Part shown: one piece after another, positions 9,419 to 17,849 of the stretch
How positions within the stretch are numbered: the stretch's first letter is position 1
Layout of the letters: every line of letters begins with the position of its first letter
Assembly: GCF_028807635.1 (NCBI RefSeq)
Contig: NZ_JARBAX010000001.1
Span: 5,071,501 to 5,135,500, forward strand
Length of the DNA: 64,000 nucleotides
Direction: 5' to 3'
Origin: Streptomyces spiramyceticus
GTDB taxonomy: Bacteria > Actinomycetota > Actinomycetes > Streptomycetales > Streptomycetaceae
Program-made: the position numbers and the translations under genes
Notes under the pieces: model-generated
Told to the model about the DNA's origin: nothing
Database searches by the model: none
Seen by the model: only the letters and a program-made list of their open reading frames with translations

Positions 9419-10372
9419 GTGCAGCGCTGGCGTGGCTTGGAGGACATCCCCCAGGACTGGGGACGCAGCGTCGTCACCATCGGCTCCTACGACGGGGTGC
9501 ACCGCGGACACCAGCTGATCATCGGACGCGCGGTGGACCGCGCCCGCGAGCTCGGCGTGCCTTCGGTGGTCGTCACCTTCGACCCCCACCCGAGCGAGGT
9601 CGTGCGGCCCGGCAGCCACCCGCCGCTGCTCGCCCCGCACCACCGGCGTGCCGAGCTGATGGCCGAGCTGGGTGTGGACGCGCTGCTGATCCTGCCCTTC
9701 ACCGCCGAGTTCTCGAAGCTGTCGCCGGCCGACTTCATCGTGAAGGTGCTGGTCGACAAGCTGCACGCGAAGGCGGTCATCGAGGGCCCGAACTTCCGCT
9801 TCGGACACCGGGCGGCGGGCGATGTCGCATTCCTCTCCGAGCTCGGTCCGACGTACGACTACGAGGTCGAGGTCGTAGACCTGTACGTGCGCGGCGAGGC
9901 GGGCGGCGGCGAGCCGTTCTCCTCCACGCTGACCCGGCGCCTGGTCGCCGAGGGCGACGTCGAAGGCGCCGCGGAGATCCTGGGCCGGCCGCACCGCGTC
10001 GAGGGCGTGGTGGTGCGCGGCGCCCAGCGCGGCCGCGAGCTCGGCTACCCGACGGCGAACGTCGAGACGCTGCCGCACACCGCGATTCCCGCCGACGGCG
10101 TGTACGCGGGCTGGCTGACGGTGGAGGGCGAGGCGATGCCCGCCGCGATCTCGGTCGGCACGAACCCGCAGTTCGACGGCACGGAGCGGACGGTCGAGGC
10201 GTACGCCATCGACCGGGTGGGCCTCGACCTGTACGGGCTGCACGTCGCCGTCGACTTCCTGGCGTACGTACGCGGCCAGGCCAAGTTCGACTCGATCGAG
10301 GCGCTGCTGGTGGCGATCGCGGACGACGTGAAGCGCTCGCGCGAGCTGATCGAGGCGTACGAGGCGAAGTAG
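9419..10372 (+). CDS. ribF: Bifunctional riboflavin kinase / FAD synthetase
   Basis: A 317-residue protein that converts riboflavin to FMN and FMN to FAD. The N-terminal nucleotidyltransferase domain carries GSYDGVHRGHQLII and VVVTFDPHPSEVV. The C-terminal kinase domain carries GRELGYPTANVETLP and DGVYAGWLTVEG. The start is a GTG with an AGGAG-type site upstream. It is in its own transcription unit after the truB terminator and converges on the ABC transporter operon, with only nine bases between the two stops and no room for a conventional hairpin. Confidence 0.95.
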   Translation: MQRWRGLEDIPQDWGRSVVTIGSYDGVHRGHQLIIGRAVDRARELGVPSVVVTFDPHPSEVVRPGSHPPLLAPHHRRAELMAELGVDALLILPFTAEFSKLSPADFIVKVLVDKLHAKAVIEGPNFRFGHRAAGDVAFLSELGPTYDYEVEVVDLYVRGEAGGGEPFSSTLTRRLVAEGDVEGAAEILGRPHRVEGVVVRGAQRGRELGYPTANVETLPHTAIPADGVYAGWLTVEGEAMPAAISVGTNPQFDGTERTVEAYAIDRVGLDLYGLHVAVDFLAYVRGQAKFDSIEALLVAIADDVKRSRELIEAYEAK

Positions 10373-10381
10373 CGGCCGCGC

Positions 10382-11419
10382 TCAGGCGTCGCCCACGGCA
10401 CTCGTCTCTGCCCCTGCCTCTGCCCCCGCGCGTGCCCCGGCGGCGCGGGCTGCCGCCCAGTGGCAGGCGACCTGCGCCTCGTCGCCGCCGGCCAGGACCG
10501 GCAGGAGCGCCGTACGGCAGTCGGCGTCGACGCCCGTACGCCCGGCCTCGCCGGAGGCCAGCACGTGGCAGCGGGCGTGGAAACGGCAGCCACCGGGAAT
10601 GCGGGACGGGTCCGGCGGTTCGCCCGTCAGGACGACGGGTTCCGCACCGGACTCGGGGAGTACGGACAAGAGGGCCTGCGTGTACGGGTGCTGAGGCTCC
10701 GTCAGCACCTTCTCGGCGGGGCCGGTCTCGACGATCCGGCCCAGGTACATCACCGCTACCCGGTCGGCGATGTTCCAGGCGAGGCCGAGGTCGTGGGTCA
10801 CCACCAGGGCGGAGAGCCCGAGTTCGTCGCGCAGCGACAGCAGTAGCGCCAGAATCTCGCCGCGTACGGACGCGTCCAGTGATGCCACCGGCTCGTCGGC
10901 GACGATGAGTTCGGGGTTCAGGACGAGCGCGCCCGCGATGACGACGCGCTGTCGCTGGCCGCCCGAGAGCTCGTGCGGGTAGCGCAGGAAGAACCGCTCA
11001 GGGGGACGCAGACCGGCGCGCGAGAGCGCCTCGGCGACGGCCCCGCGCTCGTCGCCCGCGTAACCGTGGATGCGCAGACCCTCCGCCACGGCGTCGTACA
11101 CCGTGTGGCGCGGATTGAGCGAACCGCTCGGGTCCTGGAGCACGAGCTGTACGCGCTTGCGGTACGCCTTGAGGGCGCGTGAGCCGTAGTCGAGGGGCTT
11201 GCCGGCGAAGGTTACGCGGCCGGAGGTGGGCGGGACCAGGCCGAGGAGCGAGCGGGCGAGGGTGGTCTTGCCGCAGCCTGATTCGCCCACGAGCGCGACG
11301 ATCTCGCCGGGGCGGATGTCGAGGTCGACGCCGTCGACGGCACGGGCGGCGGGGGCGCCGCGGCGGCCGGGGAAGGTGACGTGCAGGGCGGTGGCGGTGA
11401 GGAGGGGAGTGGGGTTCAT
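10382..11419 (-). CDS. Oligopeptide/dipeptide ABC transporter ATPase (OppF/DppF type)
   Basis: A 345-residue ATPase with Walker A GESGCGKTT, signature LSGGQRQRVVIAGAL, Walker B LIVADEPVASLD and the switch His in VVTHDLGL. The C-terminal oligopeptide extension (GCRFHARCHVLASGEAG) carries the Cys residues typical of this subfamily. It is the last gene of a five-gene leftward importer operon. It is separated from the sister ATPase by a long inverted repeat, unlike the other junctions, which overlap. The final 25 residues are an Ala/Gly/Glu tail without homology. Confidence 0.92.
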   Translation of the reverse strand: MNPTPLLTATALHVTFPGRRGAPAARAVDGVDLDIRPGEIVALVGESGCGKTTLARSLLGLVPPTSGRVTFAGKPLDYGSRALKAYRKRVQLVLQDPSGSLNPRHTVYDAVAEGLRIHGYAGDERGAVAEALSRAGLRPPERFFLRYPHELSGGQRQRVVIAGALVLNPELIVADEPVASLDASVRGEILALLLSLRDELGLSALVVTHDLGLAWNIADRVAVMYLGRIVETGPAEKVLTEPQHPYTQALLSVLPESGAEPVVLTGEPPDPSRIPGGCRFHARCHVLASGEAGRTGVDADCRTALLPVLAGGDEAQVACHWAAARAAGARAGAEAGAETSAVGDA

Positions 11420-11471
11420 GTCTTACTCCGGTGGGTGGGATGGGGGCGGTGCTCAGCAGTGCGGGGCCGCG

Positions 11472-11668
11472 GGTGCCTGCGGCGCTTTCCCCACCCCGCC
11501 CCTTCCCGAAACTGGGGGCAAGCCCCAGGCCCCGGGACGCCCTTCGGGCGTGGTCCTCAAACGCCGGACGGGCTGAATTCAGCCGCTCCGGCGTTTGAGG
11601 AGCGGGGTCTGGGGCGGAGCCCCAGTTCGGGAAGGGGCGGGGTGGGGAAATGGCACGCCGCAGGCGCC
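11472..11668. repeat. 197-bp imperfect inverted repeat (Streptomyces-type intergenic palindrome)
   Basis: Two arms run from GGTGCCTGCGGCGC...TTTCCCCACCCCGCC to the complementary GGCGGGGTGGGGAAA...GCCGCAGGCGCC. Nested hairpins lie inside: CTGGGG/CCCCAG arms and a central CTCAAACGCCGG...GGCTGAATTCAGCC...CCGGCGTTTGAGG. The GAATTC sits at the axis. This arrangement resembles a dispersed palindrome I recall from Streptomyces intergenic regions. It separates the two ATPase genes of the ABC operon and could cut or stabilise the polycistronic message, or act as a bidirectional terminator. Confidence 0.88.
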
Positions 11669-11682
11669 CCTGCCGGCTCCGG

Positions 11683-12660
11683 TCACGGCAACGGCTGCGC
11701 CACCCCCACCCGCACGCACGCCGCCCTCCGCCCCGCCCCCGCCTCTCGCAGTGGCTGGTCCTCCGTGGCGCACGTGTCCAGCGCCACCGCGCAGCGCGGG
11801 TGGAACGTACAGCCGGACGGCAGCGCCGTAGGATCCGGCGGATCGCCGCGCAGGCCGCGCGGGGCGAGACGCGAACCCGGGTCGCCGATGCGCGGGAACG
11901 CGGCCGACAGCGCCACGCCGTACGGATGCTGCGCCTCGTCGAACACCTGCCTCGCCGGGCCCTCCTCCACCACGCGCCCCGCGTACATCACCGCGAGCCG
12001 GTCACACGTGTCGGCCAGCACCGACAGGTCATGGCTGATCATCAGCAGGCTGATGTCCTGCTCCGCGACCAGCCCCTCGATCAGCCGCAGAATCTGCGCC
12101 TGGATCATCACATCCAGCGCGGTCGTCGGCTCGTCCGCCACGATCAGCCGCGGATCGCACGCCAGCGCCATCGCGATCATCACGCGCTGACGCTGCCCGC
12201 CGGACAGCTCGTGCGGATACGCGTCGGCGCGCGCGCCCGGCAGCCCGACCTGCTCCAGCAGCTCGGCGACCCGCCTGCGCGCGGCCCCCGGAGTGGACCG
12301 GCGGTGCAGCAGCACCGGCTCGGCGATCTGGTCCCCGATCCGGTGCACGGCGTTCAGCGAATGCATCGCGCCCTGGAAGACGATCGAAGCGCCTGCCCAC
12401 CGTACGGCCCGCAGCCTGCCCCACTTCATGGTGAGGACGTCCTCGCCGTCGAGCAGAATCTCCCCTCTGAGCCTGGCCGACGCGGGCAGCAGGCGCAGCA
12501 GCGCCAGCGCCAGCGTCGACTTGCCGCAGCCGGACTCGCCCGCGATGCCGAGCTTCTGACCGGCGGAAACGGTGAGGTCCACGCCACGTACAGCGCGCGT
12601 CCCCGCTCCGTACGTGACATGCAGGTCCTTCACTTCGAGCAGCGTGCTCCGTGGACTCAT
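11683..12660 (-). CDS. Oligopeptide/dipeptide ABC transporter ATPase (OppD/DppD type)
   Basis: A 325-residue ATPase: Walker A GESGCGKSTLALALL, Q-loop FQGAMHSLN, signature LSGGQRQRVMIAMAL, Walker B LIVADEPTTALD and switch MISHDLSVL. The GCTFHPRCAVALDTCATED C-terminal region is the OppD/DppD extension. The ATG overlaps the stop of the permease upstream (ATGA), showing coupling. It would pair with the OppF-like ATPase to drive import. The substrate class (peptide, nickel or opine) cannot be told from the ATPase. Confidence 0.92.
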   Translation of the reverse strand: MSPRSTLLEVKDLHVTYGAGTRAVRGVDLTVSAGQKLGIAGESGCGKSTLALALLRLLPASARLRGEILLDGEDVLTMKWGRLRAVRWAGASIVFQGAMHSLNAVHRIGDQIAEPVLLHRRSTPGAARRRVAELLEQVGLPGARADAYPHELSGGQRQRVMIAMALACDPRLIVADEPTTALDVMIQAQILRLIEGLVAEQDISLLMISHDLSVLADTCDRLAVMYAGRVVEEGPARQVFDEAQHPYGVALSAAFPRIGDPGSRLAPRGLRGDPPDPTALPSGCTFHPRCAVALDTCATEDQPLREAGAGRRAACVRVGVAQPLP

Positions 12661-13571
12661 CGGGCCGACACCCCCAGCTTCGGATTGAGCACGGACTCCA
12701 CCGCACGCCCGCACAGCGTGAACGCCAGGGCGACGACCGCGATGGCGATGCCCGGCGGCGCCAGGTACCACCAGTGCCCGGACGACACCGCGCCCGCCTC
12801 CCGCGCATCCTGGAGCATGCCGCCCCACGAGACGACGTCCGGGTCGCCGAGCCCCAGGAAGGCGAGCGTCGCCTCGGTGAGGATGGCGTTGGAGATGCCG
12901 AGGGTGGTCTGGGCGAGGACGAGCGGCATGACGTTGGGCAGGACGTGGCGGGTCATGATGTGGCCGTGGCCGCCGCCGAGCGCCGTCGCCCGCTCGATGT
13001 ACGGGCGCGACTCGACGGCGAGGGTCTGCGCCCGCACGAGCCGGGCCGTCGTCGGCCAGCTCGTGACGCCGATCGCCAGGATCACCGTCCACACGCTGCG
13101 CGACATCACCGTGGCCAGCACAATCGCGAGCACCAGCGTCGGCATCACGAGGAACCAGTCCGTGATGCGCATGACCACGGTCGAGAGCCACCCGCCGAAG
13201 TGCCCGGCGACGATGCCCACGAGCGTACCGATGGCCACCGACAGCGCGGCGGCCATCAGTCCCACGGTCAGTGAGATCCGCGCGCCCCAGATCAGCAGCC
13301 CGAGCAGCGACCGCCCGAACTGGTCGGTTCCTAGCGGGAATTCACCGCTCGGCGGCTCCAGCGCCGAGCCGGGAGCGTCCGTAACGCTCTGTACGTCGCT
13401 GCCGACGAGCAGCGGCGCGGCGAGTGCCACCAGCGCGATCAGGGCGAGGGCGCCGAGACCGAAGAGCCCGGCCCGGTGCGTACGGTACGAACGCCAGAAC
13501 CGGGCCACGGAGTGCCGGCGCCGCGCCCACGCGAGCGACGAGGCGGTCTGAGCGGAGTTCGTCGCAGTCAT
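12657..13571 (-). CDS. ABC transporter permease (OppC/DppC type)
   Basis: A 304-residue inner-membrane permease. It has the N-terminal OppC_N helix (GLFGLGALALIALVALAAPLL) followed by five further helices. The coupling-helix EAA motif is YIERATALGGGHGHIMTRHVLPN. LGTDQFGRSLLGLLIWGARISL is the family's periplasmic hallmark. Both ends overlap neighbours by four bases (ATGA), so the permeases and OppD-like ATPase are one translational unit. Confidence 0.92.
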   Translation of the reverse strand: MTATNSAQTASSLAWARRRHSVARFWRSYRTHRAGLFGLGALALIALVALAAPLLVGSDVQSVTDAPGSALEPPSGEFPLGTDQFGRSLLGLLIWGARISLTVGLMAAALSVAIGTLVGIVAGHFGGWLSTVVMRITDWFLVMPTLVLAIVLATVMSRSVWTVILAIGVTSWPTTARLVRAQTLAVESRPYIERATALGGGHGHIMTRHVLPNVMPLVLAQTTLGISNAILTEATLAFLGLGDPDVVSWGGMLQDAREAGAVSSGHWWYLAPPGIAIAVVALAFTLCGRAVESVLNPKLGVSAR

Positions 13572-14638
13572 CGGCCCACCCGGGGATCGAGCAGCGGATA
13601 GAGCAGGTCGGCGAGGAGATTCATCAGGATCATCGCTCCGGCGAAGACGACGAAAAGCCCCTGCACGAGCGGCAGATCGGGCACGCTCAGCGCCTGGTAG
13701 AAGAGCCCGCCGAGCCCCGGCCAGGAGAAGACCGTCTCGACGAGGATCGAACCGGCTGCCACATGACCCAGGTTGATGAACACCATGGTGACGGTCGGCA
13801 GCAGGGCATTGGGCACGGCGTGGTTGCGCCGCACGAGGTCGTCGCGCAGTCCCTTCGCGCGCGCCGTCGTCAGGTAGTCGCTGCCCATCTCGTCCAGCAA
13901 CGACGACCGCATGACCAGCAGCGTCTGGGCGTACCCGACCGCGACCAGTGTGACGACCGGCAGCACCATGTGGTGCGCGACATCGGTGACGTACGCGAAA
14001 CCGGAGGCGTCGCCCGACTCCATGCCGCCCGTCGGGAACATGCCGGGGATCGGGCCGATGCCCACCGAGAAGGTGATGATCAGCAGCAGGCCGAGCCAGA
14101 ACGACGGCACGGACCACAGTGTCAGCGCCACTCCGGTGTTGACCTTGTCGCCGAGCCCGCCGTGGCGCCAGGCGGAGCGGGTGCCGAGCCACAGGCCGAG
14201 CACCGAGTAGATGACGACGGCGACGCCGGTCAGCAGCAGGGTCGCGGGCAGCTTCTCGCTGATCAGCTCGCCCACCGGGGCGTGGAACTGGTACGAAGTG
14301 CCGAGGTCGCCGCTCAGCGCCTTGCCGCAGTAGTCCGTGAACTGCTGCCACAGGGGGAGATCGAGGCCGAACTGGCGGCGCAGCGAAGCGAGTTGCTCGG
14401 CCGACACCTGGCGGCCGTGCGTCATCGTGCGCACCGGGTCGCCGGGGATGATCCGGAAGAGGAAGAAGCTGGTGACGAGGACGGCGAAGAGCGAGACGGC
14501 CGCGCCGCCCAGCTTCCCGGCGACGTACAGCAGATAGGCGCGTGCGGAGCGGGCGCGGGGGCCGGACGGCCCGGTCTTCACCGGGACCGGGCCGTCGGCC
14601 GTACCCTCCGCGAGGGGGGTGGTGCTTGCAGTGCTCAT
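13568..14638 (-). CDS. ABC transporter permease (OppB/DppB type)
   Basis: A 356-residue permease. It has a 35-residue cytoplasmic N-tail and a first helix GGAAVSLFAVLVTSFFLFRIIPGDP, the standard OppB opening. The EAA loop is YLTTARAKGLRDDLVRRNHAVPNALLP. The final helices include VETVFSWPGLGGLFYQAL. It starts four bases after the binding-protein gene ends, and its stop overlaps the OppC-like permease. It forms the translocation pore with that protein. Confidence 0.92.
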   Translation of the reverse strand: MSTASTTPLAEGTADGPVPVKTGPSGPRARSARAYLLYVAGKLGGAAVSLFAVLVTSFFLFRIIPGDPVRTMTHGRQVSAEQLASLRRQFGLDLPLWQQFTDYCGKALSGDLGTSYQFHAPVGELISEKLPATLLLTGVAVVIYSVLGLWLGTRSAWRHGGLGDKVNTGVALTLWSVPSFWLGLLLIITFSVGIGPIPGMFPTGGMESGDASGFAYVTDVAHHMVLPVVTLVAVGYAQTLLVMRSSLLDEMGSDYLTTARAKGLRDDLVRRNHAVPNALLPTVTMVFINLGHVAAGSILVETVFSWPGLGGLFYQALSVPDLPLVQGLFVVFAGAMILMNLLADLLYPLLDPRVGR

Positions 14639-14641
14639 GGA

Positions 14642-16498
14642 CTACTCACGGTCTTCCGCGGTGGAGCGGCGGCGCAGGGCGACGAAGACACCGAGCCCGG
14701 CGGCGAGCACGACGGCCGCGCCGATGCCCACGACGAGACCGGTGGAGGAACCGCTGTCCTCACTGGATCCGTCCGCGTCCGCGGGCACGGCCGACCACCA
14801 GCTCCAGTAGCCGTCCTGGCCCCAGAGGTTGCCGCCGGACGCGGGCATCGTCGTGATCGACTTGATCTGGTCGGTACGGTACGCCTCGACCGCGTTCGGG
14901 TACGCCATGACATTCATGTACCCGGTGTCGTACAGCCGCGACTGCATCTGCTTGACGAGATCGGCGCGCTTGGTCTCGTCGTACTCCGCGGTCTGCTGCG
15001 CGTAGAGCTCGTCGAACTTCTTGTCGCAGATGAAGTTGTCGGTCGCGCCCGTGTCCTTGGGCGTGGCCGGCAGCGCGGCGCACGTGTGAATGGAGAGGAC
15101 GAAGTCCGGATCGGGGTTGACGGACCAGCCGTCGAAGGCCAGGTCGTACTCGCCCGCCAGCCAGGGGTCGGAGACATTGTCGAGGCAGTCGACCTTCAGC
15201 CCGATGCCGAGCTCGCCCCACCACTCCTGCATGTACTTGCCGATGGCCTTGTCGTTCGGGTCGGTGGCGTGGCAGAGGATGCGGAAGTCGAGCGGCTTGC
15301 CGTTCTTGCCGACGCGCTTGCCCGCGCTGTTCTTCTTGTAGCCCGCCTCGTCGAGGAGCGCGGCCGCCTTCGCCGGGTCGTACGCGATCTTCTGGCCGTC
15401 GGCCGGCTTCCAGTGGTACGCGGCGAAGCGCGGCGGGATGTAGCCCTCGCCCTCGACGGCGTGGCCCTGGAAGACCTTGTCGATGATGGTCTTGCGGTCG
15501 GTGGCGGCGAAGAGGGCTTGGCGCACCTTCGGGTCGAGCAGCGCAGGGTGGCCGTTGCCGAACTTCTTGCCGTCCTTGGACTTGGCGCCGGGGTTGGTGG
15601 CCAGCGCGTAGAAGCGGCGGCCCGGGGCGTCGTTGACCTTGATGTTCTTGGCTTTGGAGAGGGATGCGGCCTGCGCGGGGGTCAGGTTGGCCGCGAAGGA
15701 CACCTCGCCCTTCTGGAGCGCGGCGACAGCCGCGTCACCGTCCTTGTAGTACTTCAGGACAAGCTCGTCGAACTTCGGGGCGCCGCGCCAGAACTGCTTG
15801 TTCGGCTTGAGCTTGACGTACTGGTCGACCTTGTAGTCGGTCAGGACGAAAGGCCCGTTGCCGACGATCGGGAACTTCTTGTCGTTGTTGAACTTCGAGA
15901 AGTCCCCGACCTTCTCCCATGCGTGCTTGGGGACGATCGGCACATCGAGCGCGGCCATGGTGGCCTGCGGCTTCTTCAGCTCGATGACCAGCTTGGTGGG
16001 GCTGGGGGCGGTGACCTTCTTGAAGTTGGCGACGAAGCTGCCGTTGGCGGTGGCGGCGCCCTCGTCGCTCATCATCGTGTTGAACGTCCAGGCGGCGTCC
16101 TCGGCGGTGGCCTGCTTGCCGTCGGACCACTTGGAGTTCTCGCGGATGGTGTACGTCCACGTCAGCTTGTCCGGCGACGGCTCCCACTTGGTGGCCAGGC
16201 CGGGGATCGCGTGGTTGTCCTTGACGTCGTAATTCGTCAGATTCTCGTAGACCAACCGGTGGACGCTGGTGGAGACCAGACGCTGAGCCAGGAACGGGCT
16301 GAGGGAATCGACGCTCTGGGAGACGGCGACGGTCAGCGTCCGCTTGCCGTCGCTGCCCGCGGCCTTCGCCTGCTGTGGTGCGGGGTTCAGCGGGGTCGCG
16401 GCTGCGGCGGCGATGGCCAGGGCGGTGGCGCCGACTGCGAGCAGCGTTCGGATATGAGGGTGTGGCCGGGCGTTGCGTGGAACAGTGGTGGTGTCCAT
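14642..16498 (-). CDS. ABC transporter substrate-binding protein, family 5, with C-terminal membrane anchor
   Basis: A 618-residue extracellular solute-binding protein (SBP_bac_5; DppA/OppA-like). It has a Sec-type signal (LLAVGATALAIAAAAATPLNPA, cleavage near AKA-AG) and no lipobox Cys. The core runs from LTVAVSQSVDSLSPFLAQRL through SDGKQATAEDAAWTFNTMMSD to PNAVEAYRTDQIKSITTMP. Unusually, it ends in an acidic/Ser linker, a hydrophobic segment (TGLVVGIGAAVVLAAGLGVFVAL, about 585-607) and RRRSTAEDRE, so it is probably anchored by its C-terminus instead of by lipid. It is the first gene of the importer operon. Confidence 0.9.
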   Translation of the reverse strand: MDTTTVPRNARPHPHIRTLLAVGATALAIAAAAATPLNPAPQQAKAAGSDGKRTLTVAVSQSVDSLSPFLAQRLVSTSVHRLVYENLTNYDVKDNHAIPGLATKWEPSPDKLTWTYTIRENSKWSDGKQATAEDAAWTFNTMMSDEGAATANGSFVANFKKVTAPSPTKLVIELKKPQATMAALDVPIVPKHAWEKVGDFSKFNNDKKFPIVGNGPFVLTDYKVDQYVKLKPNKQFWRGAPKFDELVLKYYKDGDAAVAALQKGEVSFAANLTPAQAASLSKAKNIKVNDAPGRRFYALATNPGAKSKDGKKFGNGHPALLDPKVRQALFAATDRKTIIDKVFQGHAVEGEGYIPPRFAAYHWKPADGQKIAYDPAKAAALLDEAGYKKNSAGKRVGKNGKPLDFRILCHATDPNDKAIGKYMQEWWGELGIGLKVDCLDNVSDPWLAGEYDLAFDGWSVNPDPDFVLSIHTCAALPATPKDTGATDNFICDKKFDELYAQQTAEYDETKRADLVKQMQSRLYDTGYMNVMAYPNAVEAYRTDQIKSITTMPASGGNLWGQDGYWSWWSAVPADADGSSEDSGSSTGLVVGIGAAVVLAAGLGVFVALRRRSTAEDRE

Positions 16499-16791
16499 GG
16501 GATGTTTGACCTCGCGTCATCACTCGCACGGAGAAGGCGTGTTGATCACTGCTGTCCAGCTTGGTGAAGCGAAGGTCTATCAGCGCTGTCCGGCCGCGTC
16601 AACGATGCTCTATACCCGGTGTGGGCTGCGGGAATGCCCCAGGAGAACGCCCGGGAGCGCGCAGGCGCAGTCGGTGCGAGCCCTCATTGGTCTAAACCCT
16701 TGTTGCCCTACTGTTGAGGGGCTGACGGAGCCCGTGCGAGCCCGTTTGGTAATTTGGGCGGTTCCATCTTCTGCTTCTCGGGGGACCCGTT

Positions 16792-17415
16792 TTGAGCCAG
16801 CCCTGGCAGCCCCAGCCCCAGTACAACCCGGGCAACCAGCCGCCGATGCCCCAGCAGCCGCCGGGGCCGCCACCGGGGTTCGGCGCACCGCCGCCGGCCC
16901 AGGGGCAGTTCCCGCCGCAGCCCGGCTACCCGTACCAGGCATATCCGGCGCCGTACGGGCAGCAGCAGCCCCAATCCGGCAAGCCGGTCGCCGCGTTCTT
17001 CCTCGGGCTGCTCGTATCTGTGGCCGTCGCGACCGTCTACAGCCTCGTCATGTACGCCACGTACGAAGACCAGTCGAAGAACACGGCGCAGGCCATGTAC
17101 GTGATCCACGCCCTGCTCAACGGAGCGGCCGTCGGTGCCATCGTCGGCCTCGTGGGCCGCAGTAGCGGCGGTGCCAGGATCTGCGGGGCCATCCTGGCCG
17201 TGCTCGGAGGCTTCTTCGGTTACACCAACGGCGTGGTGCTCATTGCCTTCGATTCTGGCTGGATCGGGAGCATGGTGCGGTTCGACCCCTTCTTTCCGGC
17301 CAAGAACTGGTTCGGCAGCGACGGCGTGACGCAGCTGATCGCCGTGCTGGCTCTCGTGGGAGCCGCAGCAGCCGCCTGGGGACTCGCCTACGCCATTGGC
17401 AGAAACCGCCGCTGA
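16792..17415 (+). CDS. Proline/glutamine-rich membrane protein of unknown function
   Basis: A 207-residue protein. It has a cytoplasmic Pro/Gln/Gly-rich head (about 60 residues, YPYQAYPAPYGQQQPQ) followed by four hydrophobic segments (AAFFLGLLVSVAVATVYSLVMYA, LLNGAAVGAIVGLVG, ICGAILAVLGGFFGYTNGVVLIAF, LIAVLALVGAAAAAWGLAYAIG). The start is a TTG with GGGGGA eight bases upstream. No catalytic motif was seen. It stands alone, divergent from the transporter operon and convergent on a DUF397 gene, with a shared terminator hairpin after it. Confidence 0.75.
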   Translation: MSQPWQPQPQYNPGNQPPMPQQPPGPPPGFGAPPPAQGQFPPQPGYPYQAYPAPYGQQQPQSGKPVAAFFLGLLVSVAVATVYSLVMYATYEDQSKNTAQAMYVIHALLNGAAVGAIVGLVGRSSGGARICGAILAVLGGFFGYTNGVVLIAFDSGWIGSMVRFDPFFPAKNWFGSDGVTQLIAVLALVGAAAAAWGLAYAIGRNRR

Positions 17416-17450
17416 CACGGCGCCGACCACGCGCGGTGCCCAACCGACCT

Positions 17451-17479
17451 CGCCCCGCCGGATCTCGTCCGGCGGGGCG
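17451..17479. terminator. Bidirectional terminator between convergent genes
   Basis: A perfect 12-base-pair stem (CGCCCCGCCGGA and its complement) with loop TCTCG, located between the converging stops of the membrane-protein gene and the DUF397 gene. Confidence 0.85.
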
Positions 17480-17501
17480 AAGTGCCGTCTGAGCGCCTGG
17501 C

Positions 17502-17735
17502 TCAGGTCAGATCGAACTCACCGTCGCGCGCACCGAGTACGAACGCCCGCCACTCGGCTTCGGTGTACCGCAGGACGGTTTCCGGATCTACGGACGACCT
17601 CATCGCGACGGCCCCTTCGGGCAGGTACGCGATCTCGACGCGCTCCTCGTTCTCGCTCGTGCCAGGAGCGCTGTGCCACTCGACGCCAGAGATGTCGAGG
17701 GCGTACAGCTCTTCCTTCTCCTGTGCGCTCCCCAT
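17502..17735 (-). CDS. DUF397 domain protein
   Basis: A 77-residue protein ending WRAFVLGARDGEFDL, the DUF397 C-terminal pattern, with the middle VAMRSSVDPETVLRYTEAEW. DUF397 proteins are short acidic Streptomyces proteins. They are usually encoded next to XRE/DUF5753 regulators and have been described as antitoxin-like partners in some loci. Here no regulator is adjacent, so this is an orphan copy; a second copy lies at 32.8 kb. The ATG follows an AAGGGAG site. Confidence 0.8.
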   Translation of the reverse strand: MGSAQEKEELYALDISGVEWHSAPGTSENEERVEIAYLPEGAVAMRSSVDPETVLRYTEAEWRAFVLGARDGEFDLT

Positions 17736-17849
17736 CAGTCAAACTCCCTTTCGGCAACGGCCGGACGTCGTCCCGGGCATCTTAGGCCAGAGGCCTGAGT
17801 CATGCGGGCAGTCATTCACTCGCACGAGGGAAGACAGAAACCTCGCCCG

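Noticed and set aside
11472..11668. An insertion sequence with terminal inverted repeats
   Set aside because: There is no transposase between the arms and the repeats are nested hairpins, so a chromosomal palindrome fits better.
13424..16567. A 1,047-residue open frame on the plus strand opposite the ABC operon
   Set aside because: It overlaps three clear transporter genes on the other strand, and its product has no recognisable motif.
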